A stretch of DNA of 64,000 nt from Streptomyces olivochromogenes (GCF_021538895.1 NZ_JADDRL010000036.1:1-64000), one strand, 5' to 3'. Shown: positions 1 to 8,449, counted from the stretch's first letter. Notes: generated by a model from the sequence alone, not told the origin. A program made the numbers and translations.

Positions 1-935
1 GGACCGGTGAACCCCACCGGCCCCGAGGGCGCCGATTCCGTCGTCTCCAGGTTGAGCAGCTGTACGGCGCCCCGGCTGACCTGCTCGACCAGGGTTCCGG
101 GCAGCCAGCCGCCCGTGACCAGCCGGGCCGCGCCGTCGGGTGCCAGGCGGCGGGCGACCTCCTCCGGGGCCGGCCGCGCGGCCGCGTCCTTGGTCAGGCA
201 GGCCTCGGCCACCTCGCGCAGGTCCCCGCCCATCCCGCCGAGTTCCGGCTGCTCGTGGACGACCTTGTAGAGGAGGGCGGCCGAGGAGTCCCCGGGGAAC
301 GGCGGCTCACCGGTGGCCGCGTACGCCAGCACCGCGCCGAGGGAGAAGACGTCCGCCGCGCCCGTGACGCCCTTGCCCAGGATCTGTTCGGGCGACATGT
401 AGCCGGGCGAGCCGATCGACACGCCGGAGGAGGTCAGCGACGCCGTGCCGTCCGTGGCGCGGGCGATGCCGAAGTCGATGAGGAGCGGGCCGTCCAGGGT
501 CAGCAGCACGTTGGACGGCTTCACGTCCCGGTGCACCAGCCCCAGCGCGTGCACCGCCGCCAGCGCCTCGGCGAGGCCCGCGCCCAGCGCCCGTACCGTG
601 TGCGCGGGCAGCGCGCCGGCGTCGGCCACGGCCGCCGCGAGGGAGGGGCCGGCCGCGTAGGCGGTGGCGACCCAGGGCACGGCGGCCTCCGGGTCGGCGT
701 CCAGGACCGGCGCGGTCCAGGCTCCGCCGACCCGCCGGGCGGCCTCGACCTCGCGCCGGAAGCGGGCGCGGAACTCCTCGTCGAGCGCGAAGTGCGGGTG
801 CACGATCTTGACGGCGACCGTACGGCCGCCCGCACTCCGCCCCAGGTACACGCGCCCCATCCCGCCGGAACCGAGCCGGCCGAGGAGCCGGTAGGGCCCG
901 ACGACGGTCGGTTCGTCGGCCGCGAGCGGCTGCAT
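1..935 (-). CDS. Serine/threonine protein kinase, C-terminus cut by window edge
   Basis: Bacterial Hanks-type (PknB-like) protein kinase that transfers phosphate from ATP to Ser/Thr of target proteins. The visible 311 residues hold a complete kinase domain: glycine-rich loop GSGGMG (about residues 22-27), AVK with the ATP-binding lysine (43), catalytic LVHRDVKPSN, magnesium-binding DFG (LIDFGIAR) and GSPGYMSPEQ in the activation segment. The frame stays open to the window edge, so a C-terminal sensor region, often a PQQ/WD-type propeller in Streptomyces AfsK-like kinases, may lie outside; that part is inference. The ATG at 935 is chosen because it begins just before the conserved VGPYRLLGRLG segment. 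It is the last gene of a minus-strand group downstream of mqnA, 89 bases apart. Target and pathway are unknown. Confidence 0.9.
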   Translation of the reverse strand, partial: MQPLAADEPTVVGPYRLLGRLGSGGMGRVYLGRSAGGRTVAVKIVHPHFALDEEFRARFRREVEAARRVGGAWTAPVLDADPEAAVPWVATAYAAGPSLAAAVADAGALPAHTVRALGAGLAEALAAVHALGLVHRDVKPSNVLLTLDGPLLIDFGIARATDGTASLTSSGVSIGSPGYMSPEQILGKGVTGAADVFSLGAVLAYAATGEPPFPGDSSAALLYKVVHEQPELGGMGGDLREVAEACLTKDAAARPAPEEVARRLAPDGAARLVTGGWLPGTLVEQVSRGAVQLLNLETTESAPSGPVGFTG

Positions 936-1024
936 GGCGTCCCCCTCCCCCTGGGTCCTGCCGTCGAACTGGGCCCTGCCGTCGCACGACAGGGCCTACG
1001 CCTGACTGTCCAGCAGCGTAGTGA

Positions 1025-1873
1025 TTAGGGCTGGAGCAGATCCACCTTCACATCCGCCGGGAAGCCGGTCGTCGGCCCGACCCGGCGCGCGAACTCGGCG
1101 ACCGCCTCCAGTTGCGGCCCGCCGAAGCGGAAGTCGAGGGTGGTGAAGTACCGCTCCAGGACCTTCTCGTCGAAGGCCTCCCAGCGGGCGGCCTGCTCGG
1201 CGACCTTGCCGACCTCCTCCAGGGAGAGGTTGCGGGAGGAGAGGAAGGCCTCGTGGACCTGACGCGTGATCATCGGCTCGCGCTCCAGGTAGTCCCGCCG
1301 GGCCGCCCAGACCGCGAAGACGAACGGCAGCCCCGTCCACTCCTTCCACAGCGCACCCAGGTCGTGCACGGCGAGTCCGTAGCGCGGCCCGTCGTGGAGG
1401 TTCGCCCGCAGCGCCGCGTCGCCGATGAGTACGGCCGCGTCGGCCTCCTGCATCATCAGGCTGAGGTCGGGCGGGCAGGTGTAGTACTCGGGCTGGACGC
1501 CGTAGCGCTCGGCGAGCAGCAGTTGGGCCAGGCGCACGGAGGTGCGGGAGGTCGAGCCGAGGGCGACGCGGGCGCCGTCGAGCCGGTCCAGCGGGACCTG
1601 CGAGACGATCACGCAGGACATCACCGGGCCGTCGCAGCCGACCGCGATGTCGGGGAAGGCGACCAGGTCGTCGGCGTTGCGCAGGAATTCGACGAGGGTG
1701 ATCGGGCCGATGTCCAGGTCACCCCGGACCAGCTGCTCGCTGAGCTTCTCCGGCGTGTCCTTGGTCAGCTCGAAGTCGAGGAGGGTGCCGGTTCTCGCGA
1801 GCCCCCAGTACAGGGGCAGGCAGTTCAGGAACTGGATGTGGCCGACGCGCGGCCGGGTGCGAGAATTGTCCAC
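1025..1873 (-). CDS. mqnA: Chorismate dehydratase MqnA (menaquinone, futalosine pathway)
   Basis: MqnA dehydrates chorismate to 3-enolpyruvylbenzoate, the entry step of the futalosine route to menaquinone. The 282-residue product has the usual family length and the characteristic opening VGHIQFLNCLPLYWGL, the segment GDLDIGPITLVEFLRN and a periplasmic-binding-like fold pattern (family knowledge). The start is GTG at 1873 with no Shine-Dalgarno. On the minus strand a TAGTGT hexamer lies six bases upstream, so the mRNA may be leaderless. It is unlinked to the mqnE/ubiD cluster 11 kb away. The following step, MqnE, is encoded in this window at 13277-14440; mqnB, mqnC and mqnD are not in the window. 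Confidence 0.95.
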   Translation of the reverse strand: MDNSRTRPRVGHIQFLNCLPLYWGLARTGTLLDFELTKDTPEKLSEQLVRGDLDIGPITLVEFLRNADDLVAFPDIAVGCDGPVMSCVIVSQVPLDRLDGARVALGSTSRTSVRLAQLLLAERYGVQPEYYTCPPDLSLMMQEADAAVLIGDAALRANLHDGPRYGLAVHDLGALWKEWTGLPFVFAVWAARRDYLEREPMITRQVHEAFLSSRNLSLEEVGKVAEQAARWEAFDEKVLERYFTTLDFRFGGPQLEAVAEFARRVGPTTGFPADVKVDLLQP

Positions 1874-1884
1874 ATCGCGACACT

Positions 1885-1900
1885 AGACCCCATGGGGTAC
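1885..1900. promoter_or_regulatory. Palindrome in the mqnA promoter region
   Basis: A perfect 12-base palindrome ACCCCATGGGGT (about 1887-1898) lies 13-25 bases upstream of the mqnA GTG, next to the presumed -10 TAGTGT. It could be an operator for an unidentified regulator. Only the symmetry and position are seen; the function is inferred. Confidence 0.3.
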
Positions 1901-1967
1901 GGTGCTGACTCCGACCCCTCCGTCAACCCAATAGGGCGAGTTCTTCAAACATCCGGGTGACGTGATC

Positions 1968-2161
1968 TTGACCTCTATTGCTTTCGGCTGCCCGCATGCT
2001 AGGCTCGCCGCAAGTTGCAGTTTGGTTTCCCTTGCAGTACAGAGCCTGCGGAGCATGTGACCGCGGGCTCTCGTCGTTTTCAGACGTATGCAGTCGTGCA
2101 GCACCGTTTCGCACTTGCAGGTTCTGGAGCAGGGCAACCCTTTTGAGCCCAAGGAGGGCTT
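1968..2161 (+). promoter_or_regulatory. Promoter and long 5' leader of the cold-shock gene
   Basis: A possible promoter (TTGCTT at 1978-1983, 16-base spacer, TAGGCT at 2000-2005) would start transcription near 2012, leaving a leader of about 150 bases before the csp ATG. The leader is clearly less GC-rich than the flanking genes and ends in AAGGAGGGCTT next to the start. Long structured leaders that act as thermosensors are established for cspA-type mRNAs in other bacteria; that this leader does the same is inference. Bases 1874-1967 show no gene. Confidence 0.5.
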
Positions 2162-2365
2162 ATGGCTACCGGAACCGTGAAGTGGTTCAACGCCGAAAAG
2201 GGCTTTGGCTTCATCGCCCAGGAGGGCGGCGGCCCCGACGTCTTCGTTCACTACTCCGCGATCAACGCCTCCGGCTTCCGCTCCCTCGAGGAGAACCAGC
2301 AGGTGAGCTTTGACGTGACGCAGGGCCCGAAGGGTCCGCAGGCGGAGAACGTCACCCCCGTCTGA
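2162..2365 (+). CDS. Cold-shock protein, CspA family
   Basis: Small single-stranded nucleic-acid-binding protein and RNA chaperone with one cold-shock (OB-fold) domain. The 67 residues match the family length exactly. RNP1 reads KGFGFIAQ (about 16-23) and RNP2 reads VFVHYSAI (about 31-38). A strong AAGGAGG precedes the ATG. It stands alone between mqnA and an intrinsic terminator, so it is a monocistronic unit with its own long leader. Several Streptomyces paralogues exist and I cannot say which one this is. Confidence 0.97.
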   Translation: MATGTVKWFNAEKGFGFIAQEGGGPDVFVHYSAINASGFRSLEENQQVSFDVTQGPKGPQAENVTPV

Positions 2366-2401
2366 TCTCTGCCTGATCGCAGAACCTGAGAGCAGTACCC
2401 A

Positions 2402-2442
2402 AGGAGCCCCGTGCCGTACGGCGACGGGGCTCCTGCCTTTTT
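2402..2442 (+). terminator. Intrinsic terminator after the cold-shock gene
   Basis: An 11-base perfect stem (AGGAGCCCCGT pairing with ACGGGGCTCCT) with an 11-base loop is followed by GCC and TTTTT. It lies 37 bases after the csp stop codon and just before the convergent XRE-cupin gene, which it may also shield. Confidence 0.9.
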
Positions 2443-2472
2443 CCACACGCGTTCATTTCTCGTTCACGCGCC

Positions 2473-3048
2473 TCACATGTGCTGCATGATCAGTACAAAA
2501 GTCGTACCGGGCAGCAGCGCCTCGTACGCGTGCGGAACATCCCCGCGATAGGTCAGATAATCCCCGGGCCCCAGTTCCACGGCCTCTCCGCTCGGCCCGG
2601 CCTTCACCTTCCCGGTACTCACCACGAGATGCTCGACGGTTCCCGGAATGTGCGGCTCCGAGACCCGGGCCGCGCCGGGTTCCGCACGCAGGTGGTAGAT
2701 GTCCCGCCGGGCGCCCGGCGGGCTCGCCGACAGCAGGGTGGCGACGTAGTTGGCCTGCTCGGAGGCGACCGCGGGGCCCTCGCCGGCCCGGATCACGCGC
2801 ACCGACGGCGCCGGCGGCTCGACCAGCGCGCTGAACGGCACCCCCAGTGCCACGCCCAGTGCCCAGATCGTCTCCATGCTGGGATTCCCGCTCGCCGCCT
2901 CCAGTTGCGAGAGCGTGGACTTCGCGATGCCGGCCCGTTTGGCCAGCTCGGACAGGGACAGCCCGGCTCGGGTGCGCTCGCGCTTGAGGGACGCGGCGAT
3001 CCAGTCGAGGGGCAGCCGGGAGGGCGGGGGCGCCGCTGCGTCGGACAT
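2473..3048 (-). CDS. XRE-family regulator with C-terminal cupin domain
   Basis: Transcription regulator of 191 residues. The N-terminal helix-turn-helix (about 15-70) has the motif AGLSLSELAKRAGIAKSTLS. The C-terminal cupin barrel (about 105-188) contains EPHIPGTVEHLVVSTGKV and GDYLTYRGDVPHAYEA, where small ligands bind in this class. The ATG at 3048 has GGAG nine bases upstream. It is divergent from azlCD across a 68-base gap holding an inverted repeat, so it most likely controls azlCD and itself, perhaps in response to an amino acid. Family knowledge places such XRE-cupin proteins next to transporters; the ligand is inferred only from the azl neighbours. Confidence 0.93.
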   Translation of the reverse strand: MSDAAAPPPSRLPLDWIAASLKRERTRAGLSLSELAKRAGIAKSTLSQLEAASGNPSMETIWALGVALGVPFSALVEPPAPSVRVIRAGEGPAVASEQANYVATLLSASPPGARRDIYHLRAEPGAARVSEPHIPGTVEHLVVSTGKVKAGPSGEAVELGPGDYLTYRGDVPHAYEALLPGTTFVLIMQHM

Positions 3049-3072
3049 GTCGTTCGCTCCATCGGTACGATC

Positions 3073-3116
3073 GTTCGCCTTGACGAACAGGGTCTCTGCT
3101 GTTCATTGTAGAAAAC
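3073..3116 (+). promoter_or_regulatory. azlCD promoter with overlapping inverted repeat
   Basis: GTTCG-CCTTGA-CGAAC (3073-3088) is an inverted repeat whose centre overlaps a good -35, TTGACG (3080-3085). An 18-base spacer leads to CATTGT (3104-3109), which would put the start of transcription at or next to the azlC ATG (3117), so the message may be leaderless. No Shine-Dalgarno precedes azlC. An operator on top of the -35 suggests repression by the divergent XRE-cupin protein. Confidence 0.5.
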
Positions 3117-3848
3117 ATGCGTTCGCTGCTCCGAACAGACCCAAGACGCGGAACACGCCCCTCGGCGGACGGCCCCGACCGCGCCGACCGCACCGTGCGC
3201 GCGCTGGTGCGCGACAGCTCGCTCGTCTGGCTCGCCGGCGGCATCGTCGGCGTGTCCTTCGGGGCGATCTCCGTGGCCGGCGGGCTGCCGGTCTGGGTGC
3301 CGGTGCTGATGTCGCTGCTCGTCTACGCGGGCTCCGCCCAGTTCAGCGCGGTCGGTGTGCTCCTCGCCGGCGGCGGCCCGTTCGCCGCGGCGGCCACCGG
3401 GCTGCTGCTCAACACCCGCACCGCGGCCTTCGGTCTCGCGGTCGCGGAGTTCATCGGGGAGGGACGCCCGGCACGGTTCCTTGGCGCCCACCTGGTGACC
3501 GACGAGACCGTGGCCTTCGCCCTCGCCCAGCCGGACTCGGCCCACAGGCGGGCGGCGTTCTGGATCTCCGGCGCCGGTCTGTTCGCCGCGTGGAACGCGG
3601 GCGTGCTGATCGGGGCGCTCGCGGGCGGCGCGCTCGGCGACACCGCGGCGTACGGTCTGGACGCCGCCTTCCCCGCCGTCCTCGTGGCCCTGGTGCTGCC
3701 CGCCCTGCGCATGGACACGCGGCTGCGCCGCTCGGCGGCGCTCGGCGCCCTGTTGGCACTGGCGGCGACACCCGCCGTACCGGCCGGAGTGCCCGTGCTG
3801 CTCGCGCTCGCCGGGCTCGTGCTGTACGGACGGAAGGAGGCGGCATGA
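3117..3848 (+). CDS. azlC: AzlC family branched-chain amino acid export permease
   Basis: Large subunit of an AzlCD-type exporter for branched-chain amino acids and analogues in the cytoplasmic membrane. The 243-residue protein has a basic 35-residue N-tail, then several hydrophobic segments starting at about 37. The family signature GVSFGAISVAGGLPVWVPVL and SLLVYAGSAQFSAVG is clear. The stop codon overlaps the azlD ATG (ATGA), so the two are translationally coupled. Regulation is probably by the divergent XRE-cupin gene. The substrate is inferred from the family. Confidence 0.93.
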   Translation: MRSLLRTDPRRGTRPSADGPDRADRTVRALVRDSSLVWLAGGIVGVSFGAISVAGGLPVWVPVLMSLLVYAGSAQFSAVGVLLAGGGPFAAAATGLLLNTRTAAFGLAVAEFIGEGRPARFLGAHLVTDETVAFALAQPDSAHRRAAFWISGAGLFAAWNAGVLIGALAGGALGDTAAYGLDAAFPAVLVALVLPALRMDTRLRRSAALGALLALAATPAVPAGVPVLLALAGLVLYGRKEAA

Positions 3849-4159
3849 GCGCGACGGCCGCGATGATCCTGGCCCTGGCCGTCGGGACGTACGCGTTCCG
3901 GCTGGTCGGCCCCGCGCTGCACGGCCGGGTGGAACTGCCCGCCCGGCTCCAGGAGTTGCTGTCGGCGGGGGCCGTCGTCCTGCTCGTGGCCCTGCTGGCG
4001 ACGGGCGGGCTCACCGAGGGCGGTGGCTTCGCCGGGTGGGCGCGGCCGGCCGGGGTGCTGGCCGGCGGCGTACTGGCCTGGAGGCGGGCGCCGTTCGTGG
4101 TGGTGGTGCTCGGCGCGGCGGGGGTGACGGCGCTGCTGCGGGCGGCCGGGGTGGCGTGA
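3845..4159 (+). CDS. azlD: AzlD family branched-chain amino acid export subunit
   Basis: Small membrane subunit that pairs with AzlC. It has 104 residues and about four hydrophobic helices, and begins ATAAMILALAVGTYAFRLVG, typical of AzlD. The ATG overlaps the azlC stop by four bases. Expression therefore depends on azlC translation and on the shared promoter. Confidence 0.92.
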   Translation: MSATAAMILALAVGTYAFRLVGPALHGRVELPARLQELLSAGAVVLLVALLATGGLTEGGGFAGWARPAGVLAGGVLAWRRAPFVVVVLGAAGVTALLRAAGVA

Positions 4160-4208
4160 GGGGCGGTTGCCGAAGGGATGTCAGAGGGAGCGGATAGGGT
4201 CCGCGACC

Positions 4209-4856
4209 ATGACCGACGCCGACTTCCTCACCACCACCCGGGCCTTCTACGACACGATCGTCGAGGACTACGCGGCCCACTTCCCCGACCCCCTGGGCAC
4301 GAGACCGCTGGACCGGGCGGTGCTGTCCGCGTTCGCGGAACTGGTCGGGGACGGCGGGCGGGTGGCGGACCTGGGCTGCGGGCCGGGGCGGGTGACGGCG
4401 CACCTGGACTCGCTCGGCCTGCGGGTCTTCGGGGTCGATCTGTCCGGGGGAATGGTCGAGTTCGCCCGCCGGGAGCATCCGGGACTGACCTTTCGGCAGG
4501 GCTCGATGCTCGACCTGGACCTGGCCGACGGGGACCTGGCGGGGGTGGTCGCCTGGTACTCGGTGATCCACACCCCTGTGGACCGGCTGCCGGACCTGCT
4601 CGCCGAGTTCGACCGGGTCCTGGCCCCGGGCGGCCATCTCCTGCTGGCCTTCCAGGTCGGCGACGAACCCCTGTGCCTGGACCGGCCGTTCGGCCACCCG
4701 GTCCGCCTCGACTTCCACCGCCGGCAGCCCGGCCGGATGACCGAGCTGCTGGCGGCGGCCGGATTCGAGCCGCTGGCCCGGACCGTGCGCGAGCCGAACC
4801 GCGAGGACGGCGAGTCGACCCCGCAGGCCTTCCTGATCGCCCGCAAGCCCGGCTGA
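4209..4856 (+). CDS. Class I SAM-dependent methyltransferase
   Basis: 215 residues with a Rossmann-type methyltransferase core. Motif I reads VADLGCGPGRVTAHL (about 50-64), followed by VFGVDLSGGMVEFAR (motif II). GVVAWYSVIHTP marks motif IV, and VLAPGGHLLLAFQVGD follows. The ATG at 4209 is preferred over one 42 bases upstream because the shorter form starts where family members do and the upstream segment is unlike them. Substrate unknown; such proteins methylate small molecules or are orphan enzymes. It lies 49 bases downstream of azlD and may be in the same transcript. Confidence 0.88.
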   Translation: MTDADFLTTTRAFYDTIVEDYAAHFPDPLGTRPLDRAVLSAFAELVGDGGRVADLGCGPGRVTAHLDSLGLRVFGVDLSGGMVEFARREHPGLTFRQGSMLDLDLADGDLAGVVAWYSVIHTPVDRLPDLLAEFDRVLAPGGHLLLAFQVGDEPLCLDRPFGHPVRLDFHRRQPGRMTELLAAAGFEPLARTVREPNREDGESTPQAFLIARKPG

Positions 4857-4874
4857 CAAACCCCCGGAACACCT

Positions 4875-6647
4875 CTACAGCGTCCCGGCGATGTCCAGCG
4901 CGGCGATGTAGCCGAAGGTCATCGCCGGGCCGATGGTCGACCCCGCGCCCGCGTAACTGTGTCCCATGACGGCCGCGCTGGCGTTCCCGGCGGCGTACAG
5001 CCCGCGGATCACCGAACCGTCGGCCCGCAGCACCCGCGCCCGCGCGTCCGTCACCAGCCCGCCCTTCGTGCCGAGGTCGCCCGGCACGATCCGGAAGGCG
5101 TAGTACGGGGGCAGCCACAGGGGCGCGAGGCAGGAGTCCGGGAGGACGATCGGGTCCGTGTAGTAGTGGTCGTAGGCGCTGTCGCCGCGGTGGAAGTCGG
5201 GGTCCTTGCCGCTCAGGGCCTGGGAGTTGAACCGGTCGACGGTGGACCTGAGGGCGCCCGCCGGGACGCCGATGGCGGAGGCGAGCGCGTCCCAGCTCCA
5301 GGCCTTGTGGGCGGCCCGGGAGCCGTACCAGTCGTCGGGGAACGGCAGCGTCGGCGCGACGTCCCGGAACAGGTAGCGGTTGCGGTAGTTCTGGTCGACG
5401 ATCAGCCAGGCCGGGATGTCCGGGTCGGTCGGGTTGCGGTCGTACATGGTGTGGACGACGTCGCTGTACGGGGCGGCCTCGTTGACGAACCGGCGCCCGG
5501 CCGCGTTGACCATCAGGCCGCCGGGAAGGGTGCGTTCGGCGAGGCAGAAGTAGGCCTGGCCGGGCAGCGGAATGGCGGGGCCCCACCAGGCGTCGTCCAT
5601 CAGGTCGAGCGCGCCGCCCACCCGCTCGCCGGCCCGGATGCCGTCGCCCGTGTTCTCCTTGGCGCCGACGGTCCACTCCGTCCCGATGGGCTGCCGCTGG
5701 TACCGCGCCCGCATGGCGGCGTTGTGCTCGAACCCGCCGGACCCGACGGCGACCGCGCGCCGGGCGCGGACGAGTCCGGCGGCGCCGTCCCGGGTGACGA
5801 CCGCGCCGGTGACCGCCCCGTTCTCGGTGTACAGTTCGGTGAGCGGGGTGTTGAGCCAGACCGGGACCTGGGCGTCCAGCAGCCCCTTGCGCAGCCCGGC
5901 CGCGAGGGACTGCCCCATGGTGAGGGGCTTCTGCCCGAGCAGGGCGGCCTTGGTGCCGCGGGCCAGGCACTCGGCGGCGACGGCGGCACCCTTGACGTTC
6001 ACCGCCGCGAGGGCGAGCCACTTGTAGTCGGCGCTGAAGACCACCATGCCGGCCGGGACCGCCAGGTATGCCGGGTTGAGGTGGGCGAGTTCGCCGCCGA
6101 GGAGGTTGCCGTCGAGCTGGTCGGGCTCGATGGACCGGCCGCCCGGCAGGCCGCCCGGCAGCTCGGGGTAGTAGTCGCTGTAGCCCTCCATCCACCGGAA
6201 CCGCAGCGGGCTGTTGGCCATGACGAACGCGATCATGCCCGGCCCGTGGGCGAGGAAGGCCTGCTGCCGCGAGGCGGGCACGTCGGACCCCACCACGGCC
6301 GCGAGATAGGCACTGGCCTTCGCCGGGGTGTCCGGCACGCCGGCGGCCAGGAGGACGGGGTTGTTCGGTATCCAGATCCCGGCTCCCGAGCGGGCGGCGG
6401 ACCCGCCGAAGGTGGCCGCCTTCTCCACGACGACACAGCTCAGCCCCTGCTTGGCGGCGGTGAGCGCGGCCGTCATACCCGCGGCGCCCGCCCCGATGAC
6501 GACGACGTCGTACGTACCGAGGACGGGTAAGTCGGCGGCGTCGGCGCTCTGCCCGGTGGCCGTGCCGACCGCGAGGGCGGCGCCGGCGCCCGCGGCGGCG
6601 CCGAGCACATGTCTCCGGGTGGGTGCTCCGGTGCGTCTCACGGCCAT
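4875..6647 (-). CDS. Tat-exported FAD-dependent 3-ketosteroid dehydrogenase-like oxidoreductase
   Basis: 590-residue flavoprotein of the fumarate reductase/3-ketosteroid delta-1-dehydrogenase group. The N-terminus has a twin-arginine signal (TRRHVLGAAAGAGAALAVG) before the FAD-binding VVVIGAGAAGMTAALTA (about 49-65). The C-terminal GDLGTKGGLVTD and GLYAAGNASAAVMGHSYAG are the second FAD-contact region typical of KstD. A Tat signal fits export of a folded flavoprotein. Real KstD enzymes are usually cytoplasmic, so the substrate need not be a steroid. It shares a strand with the DUF6817 gene upstream (gap 111 bases). The electron acceptor is unknown. Confidence 0.85.
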   Translation of the reverse strand: MAVRRTGAPTRRHVLGAAAGAGAALAVGTATGQSADAADLPVLGTYDVVVIGAGAAGMTAALTAAKQGLSCVVVEKAATFGGSAARSGAGIWIPNNPVLLAAGVPDTPAKASAYLAAVVGSDVPASRQQAFLAHGPGMIAFVMANSPLRFRWMEGYSDYYPELPGGLPGGRSIEPDQLDGNLLGGELAHLNPAYLAVPAGMVVFSADYKWLALAAVNVKGAAVAAECLARGTKAALLGQKPLTMGQSLAAGLRKGLLDAQVPVWLNTPLTELYTENGAVTGAVVTRDGAAGLVRARRAVAVGSGGFEHNAAMRARYQRQPIGTEWTVGAKENTGDGIRAGERVGGALDLMDDAWWGPAIPLPGQAYFCLAERTLPGGLMVNAAGRRFVNEAAPYSDVVHTMYDRNPTDPDIPAWLIVDQNYRNRYLFRDVAPTLPFPDDWYGSRAAHKAWSWDALASAIGVPAGALRSTVDRFNSQALSGKDPDFHRGDSAYDHYYTDPIVLPDSCLAPLWLPPYYAFRIVPGDLGTKGGLVTDARARVLRADGSVIRGLYAAGNASAAVMGHSYAGAGSTIGPAMTFGYIAALDIAGTL

Positions 6648-6758
6648 GGCAGGTCCCTCCAGAGGCGGGTTCGGGGGACCGGACTGTCGCGCGAGGGTCT
6701 TGTGAAGTCAAGGCCCGCGAGGGGCCGTGCGCCGGCCGCGGCGGCGGGCGGACCGGGG

Positions 6759-7316
6759 TTACGGCCGCAGGACGGCGTGGCAGTCCCGCCGGGCCGGATC
6801 GCTCAGCAGGGCCTCGCAGCGGGTGAAGAGGTCGAGCAGATCGGGGCCGTACGTCCGGCGGAAGGCGGGGTCCCGGCGGGCGAGGTCGAGTTCGTTGGCG
6901 GCGGTCAGCTCGGCGAAGTCGCGCAGGAGCTGGGGCGCGGGGTGCCTTGGGCCGCCGCCCGGGAAGCGGTCGTGGAAGGGGGAGGCGCCGTCCGTGAGGG
7001 TCGGGTAGGTGCCCTTCCGGTCGCAGCTCGCGTAGAAGTACACGATCGCCTCGGCCTCGGTGCCGATCACGGACACGAGGTCCGGGCGCCGGTCCAGGGG
7101 CAGCAGCGCGCCGGGGAACCCGTCGGTGCCGTAGGCCGCGTGGCACAGGCCGGCGAGCTGGAGGGCGGGGCGGGCGCCCCAGTAGGCGAGGAGCGCGCGG
7201 ACGCGTTCGAGGTGGGCGAGGAGGGTGCCGCCGGGGTGAGGCAGGGCGTCGGCGCCGGTTCGAAGGAGGAGTTCCCTGGCCTCTGCCGCACGGTCTGCCA
7301 CCCGTTCTGCTGCCAC
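6759..7316 (-). CDS. DUF6817-like conserved protein
   Basis: 185-residue soluble protein resembling the DUF6817 group (HD-like helical fold). Its core reads HLERVRALLAYWGARPALQ and LAGLCHAAYGTDGF, with possible metal-binding His residues, and CDRKGTYPTL farther on. I assign no reaction. The GTG at 7316 is preferred because GAAAGGA sits nine bases upstream; a longer frame begins at GTG 7361 without a good ribosome site. It is divergent from the LysR regulator and precedes the KstD-like gene on the same strand, so the regulator may control both. Confidence 0.7.
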   Translation of the reverse strand: MAAERVADRAAEARELLLRTGADALPHPGGTLLAHLERVRALLAYWGARPALQLAGLCHAAYGTDGFPGALLPLDRRPDLVSVIGTEAEAIVYFYASCDRKGTYPTLTDGASPFHDRFPGGGPRHPAPQLLRDFAELTAANELDLARRDPAFRRTYGPDLLDLFTRCEALLSDPARRDCHAVLRP

Positions 7317-7482
7317 GGTGCCGCGTCCTTTCGGCGGTGGAGGGACGGAGGTGGTCGGCACCCGCTCCCTCTCCCCGTACCGGGTCCGGACTCGACGTGG
7401 GAGGTGGAGCGGGTTGCCGCCGGGGCCCTGTGGAGATCGTCGTACACGCCCTGAACCGAGTCAATCCTAAGGATGTGTCACC

Positions 7483-7507
7483 AACTCCAAGCGTTAACTT
7501 GGGTGTT
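7483..7507. promoter_or_regulatory. Palindromic LysR operator between LysR gene and DUF6817 gene
   Basis: AACTCCAAG and CTTGGGTGTT form an imperfect palindrome around CGTTAA, ending one base before the LysR ATG. LysR proteins bind such interrupted palindromes in divergent promoters and repress themselves. No Shine-Dalgarno precedes the LysR start. Confidence 0.45.
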
Positions 7508-8449
7508 ATGACCTTGGAGGACCTGCGGGTGTTCGTGGCGGTGTGCCGGGCCGGGAGCCTGAGCGCGGTGGCCCGGGAGCTCGGCTGTACGCAGTCGGCG
7601 GTCAGCCAGCACGTGAAGCGGCTGGAGCGGGAGACGGGGGTCGCGCTGCTGGAGCGACAGCCGCGGGGCGTCGTGCCGACCCGGGCGGGCCGGCTGCTGG
7701 AGACTGCGGCGGCCGAGGGGATATCGGGCCTGGACCTGGCGGTGCGGCAGCTGCGGGATCTGGTCGACGGCCACAGCGGCCAAGTGCGGGTGGCGACCGG
7801 GGCGACGACCGTGCGGCACTTCATGTCGGAGGCGCTGGTGACGTTCCGCCGGCGTCATCCCAAGGTGAACCTGGAGTTCCGGACGGTGAGTTCGGGACGG
7901 GGCAGCTTCGACGCCCTGGCCGACGGGACGCTGGATCTCGCCTGGATCACCATCGGCCCGCCGGTGCGGGGGATCGAGCAGCGGCCGGTGGTGGAGCTGC
8001 CGTGGGTGCTGGCGGTCCGCTCGGACGACCCGCTGGCGGCGCACGCGTCCCTGGACGCCGCCGGCCTGCGGGACGTACGCCTGATCCGTCTGCCCCCGAA
8101 CTCCACGTCCGCCACGCATCTCGACGCCACCTGCGCCGAGTCGGGGGTGCGGCTGGCGTACGACACGAGCGTCGCCGACTGGGACACGGCGCTGCTGCTG
8201 GCCGAACTGGGCGTGGGGCGGGCGGTGGTGCCCGCGGTCCCGGGCCTCGCCGTGCCGGGAAACGGCGAGCTCCGGCTGGTCCAGCTGCCCGGCCTGCGCC
8301 CCCTGCCGGTCGGCTGGGCCGTGCGCCGCTGGGACGCGCTCAGTCCGCCCGCCCGCTCCTTCGCGGCCACGGTCGCCGAACAGCGCCGCGAGCGGCTCGC
8401 GGTCAGCCCCCGTACAGCTCCTCCACCTCCGTCGCGAAGTCCCGCATGA
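7508..8449 (+). CDS. LysR family transcriptional regulator
   Basis: 313 residues. The N-terminal winged helix (about 1-60) is MTLEDLRVFVAVCRAGSLSA with GCTQSAVSQHVKRLERETG, followed by the linker and a periplasmic-binding-like effector domain (about 90-295). The start at 7508 matches the family N-terminus. It is divergent from the DUF6817 and KstD-like genes, which are the likely targets. Its last 47 bases overlap the end of the convergent acyl-CoA ligase gene. Confidence 0.94.
   Translation: MTLEDLRVFVAVCRAGSLSAVARELGCTQSAVSQHVKRLERETGVALLERQPRGVVPTRAGRLLETAAAEGISGLDLAVRQLRDLVDGHSGQVRVATGATTVRHFMSEALVTFRRRHPKVNLEFRTVSSGRGSFDALADGTLDLAWITIGPPVRGIEQRPVVELPWVLAVRSDDPLAAHASLDAAGLRDVRLIRLPPNSTSATHLDATCAESGVRLAYDTSVADWDTALLLAELGVGRAVVPAVPGLAVPGNGELRLVQLPGLRPLPVGWAVRRWDALSPPARSFAATVAEQRRERLAVSPRTAPPPPSRSPA

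Noticed and set aside
1968..2005. Promoter TTGACC (1968-1973) with TAGGCT
   Set aside because: The spacer would be 26 bases, too long for a primary sigma factor; TTGCTT at 1978 gives 16.
4875..6647. Steroid degradation locus
   Set aside because: Only the KstD-like flavoprotein is present, with a Tat signal and no ksh, hsa or kst neighbours; a steroid substrate is not supported.
4228..7824. 1198-codon open frame on the minus strand
   Set aside because: It crosses the methyltransferase, KstD-like and LysR genes in another phase, is Arg/Pro-rich and has no domain. Long shadow frames are normal in GC-rich DNA.
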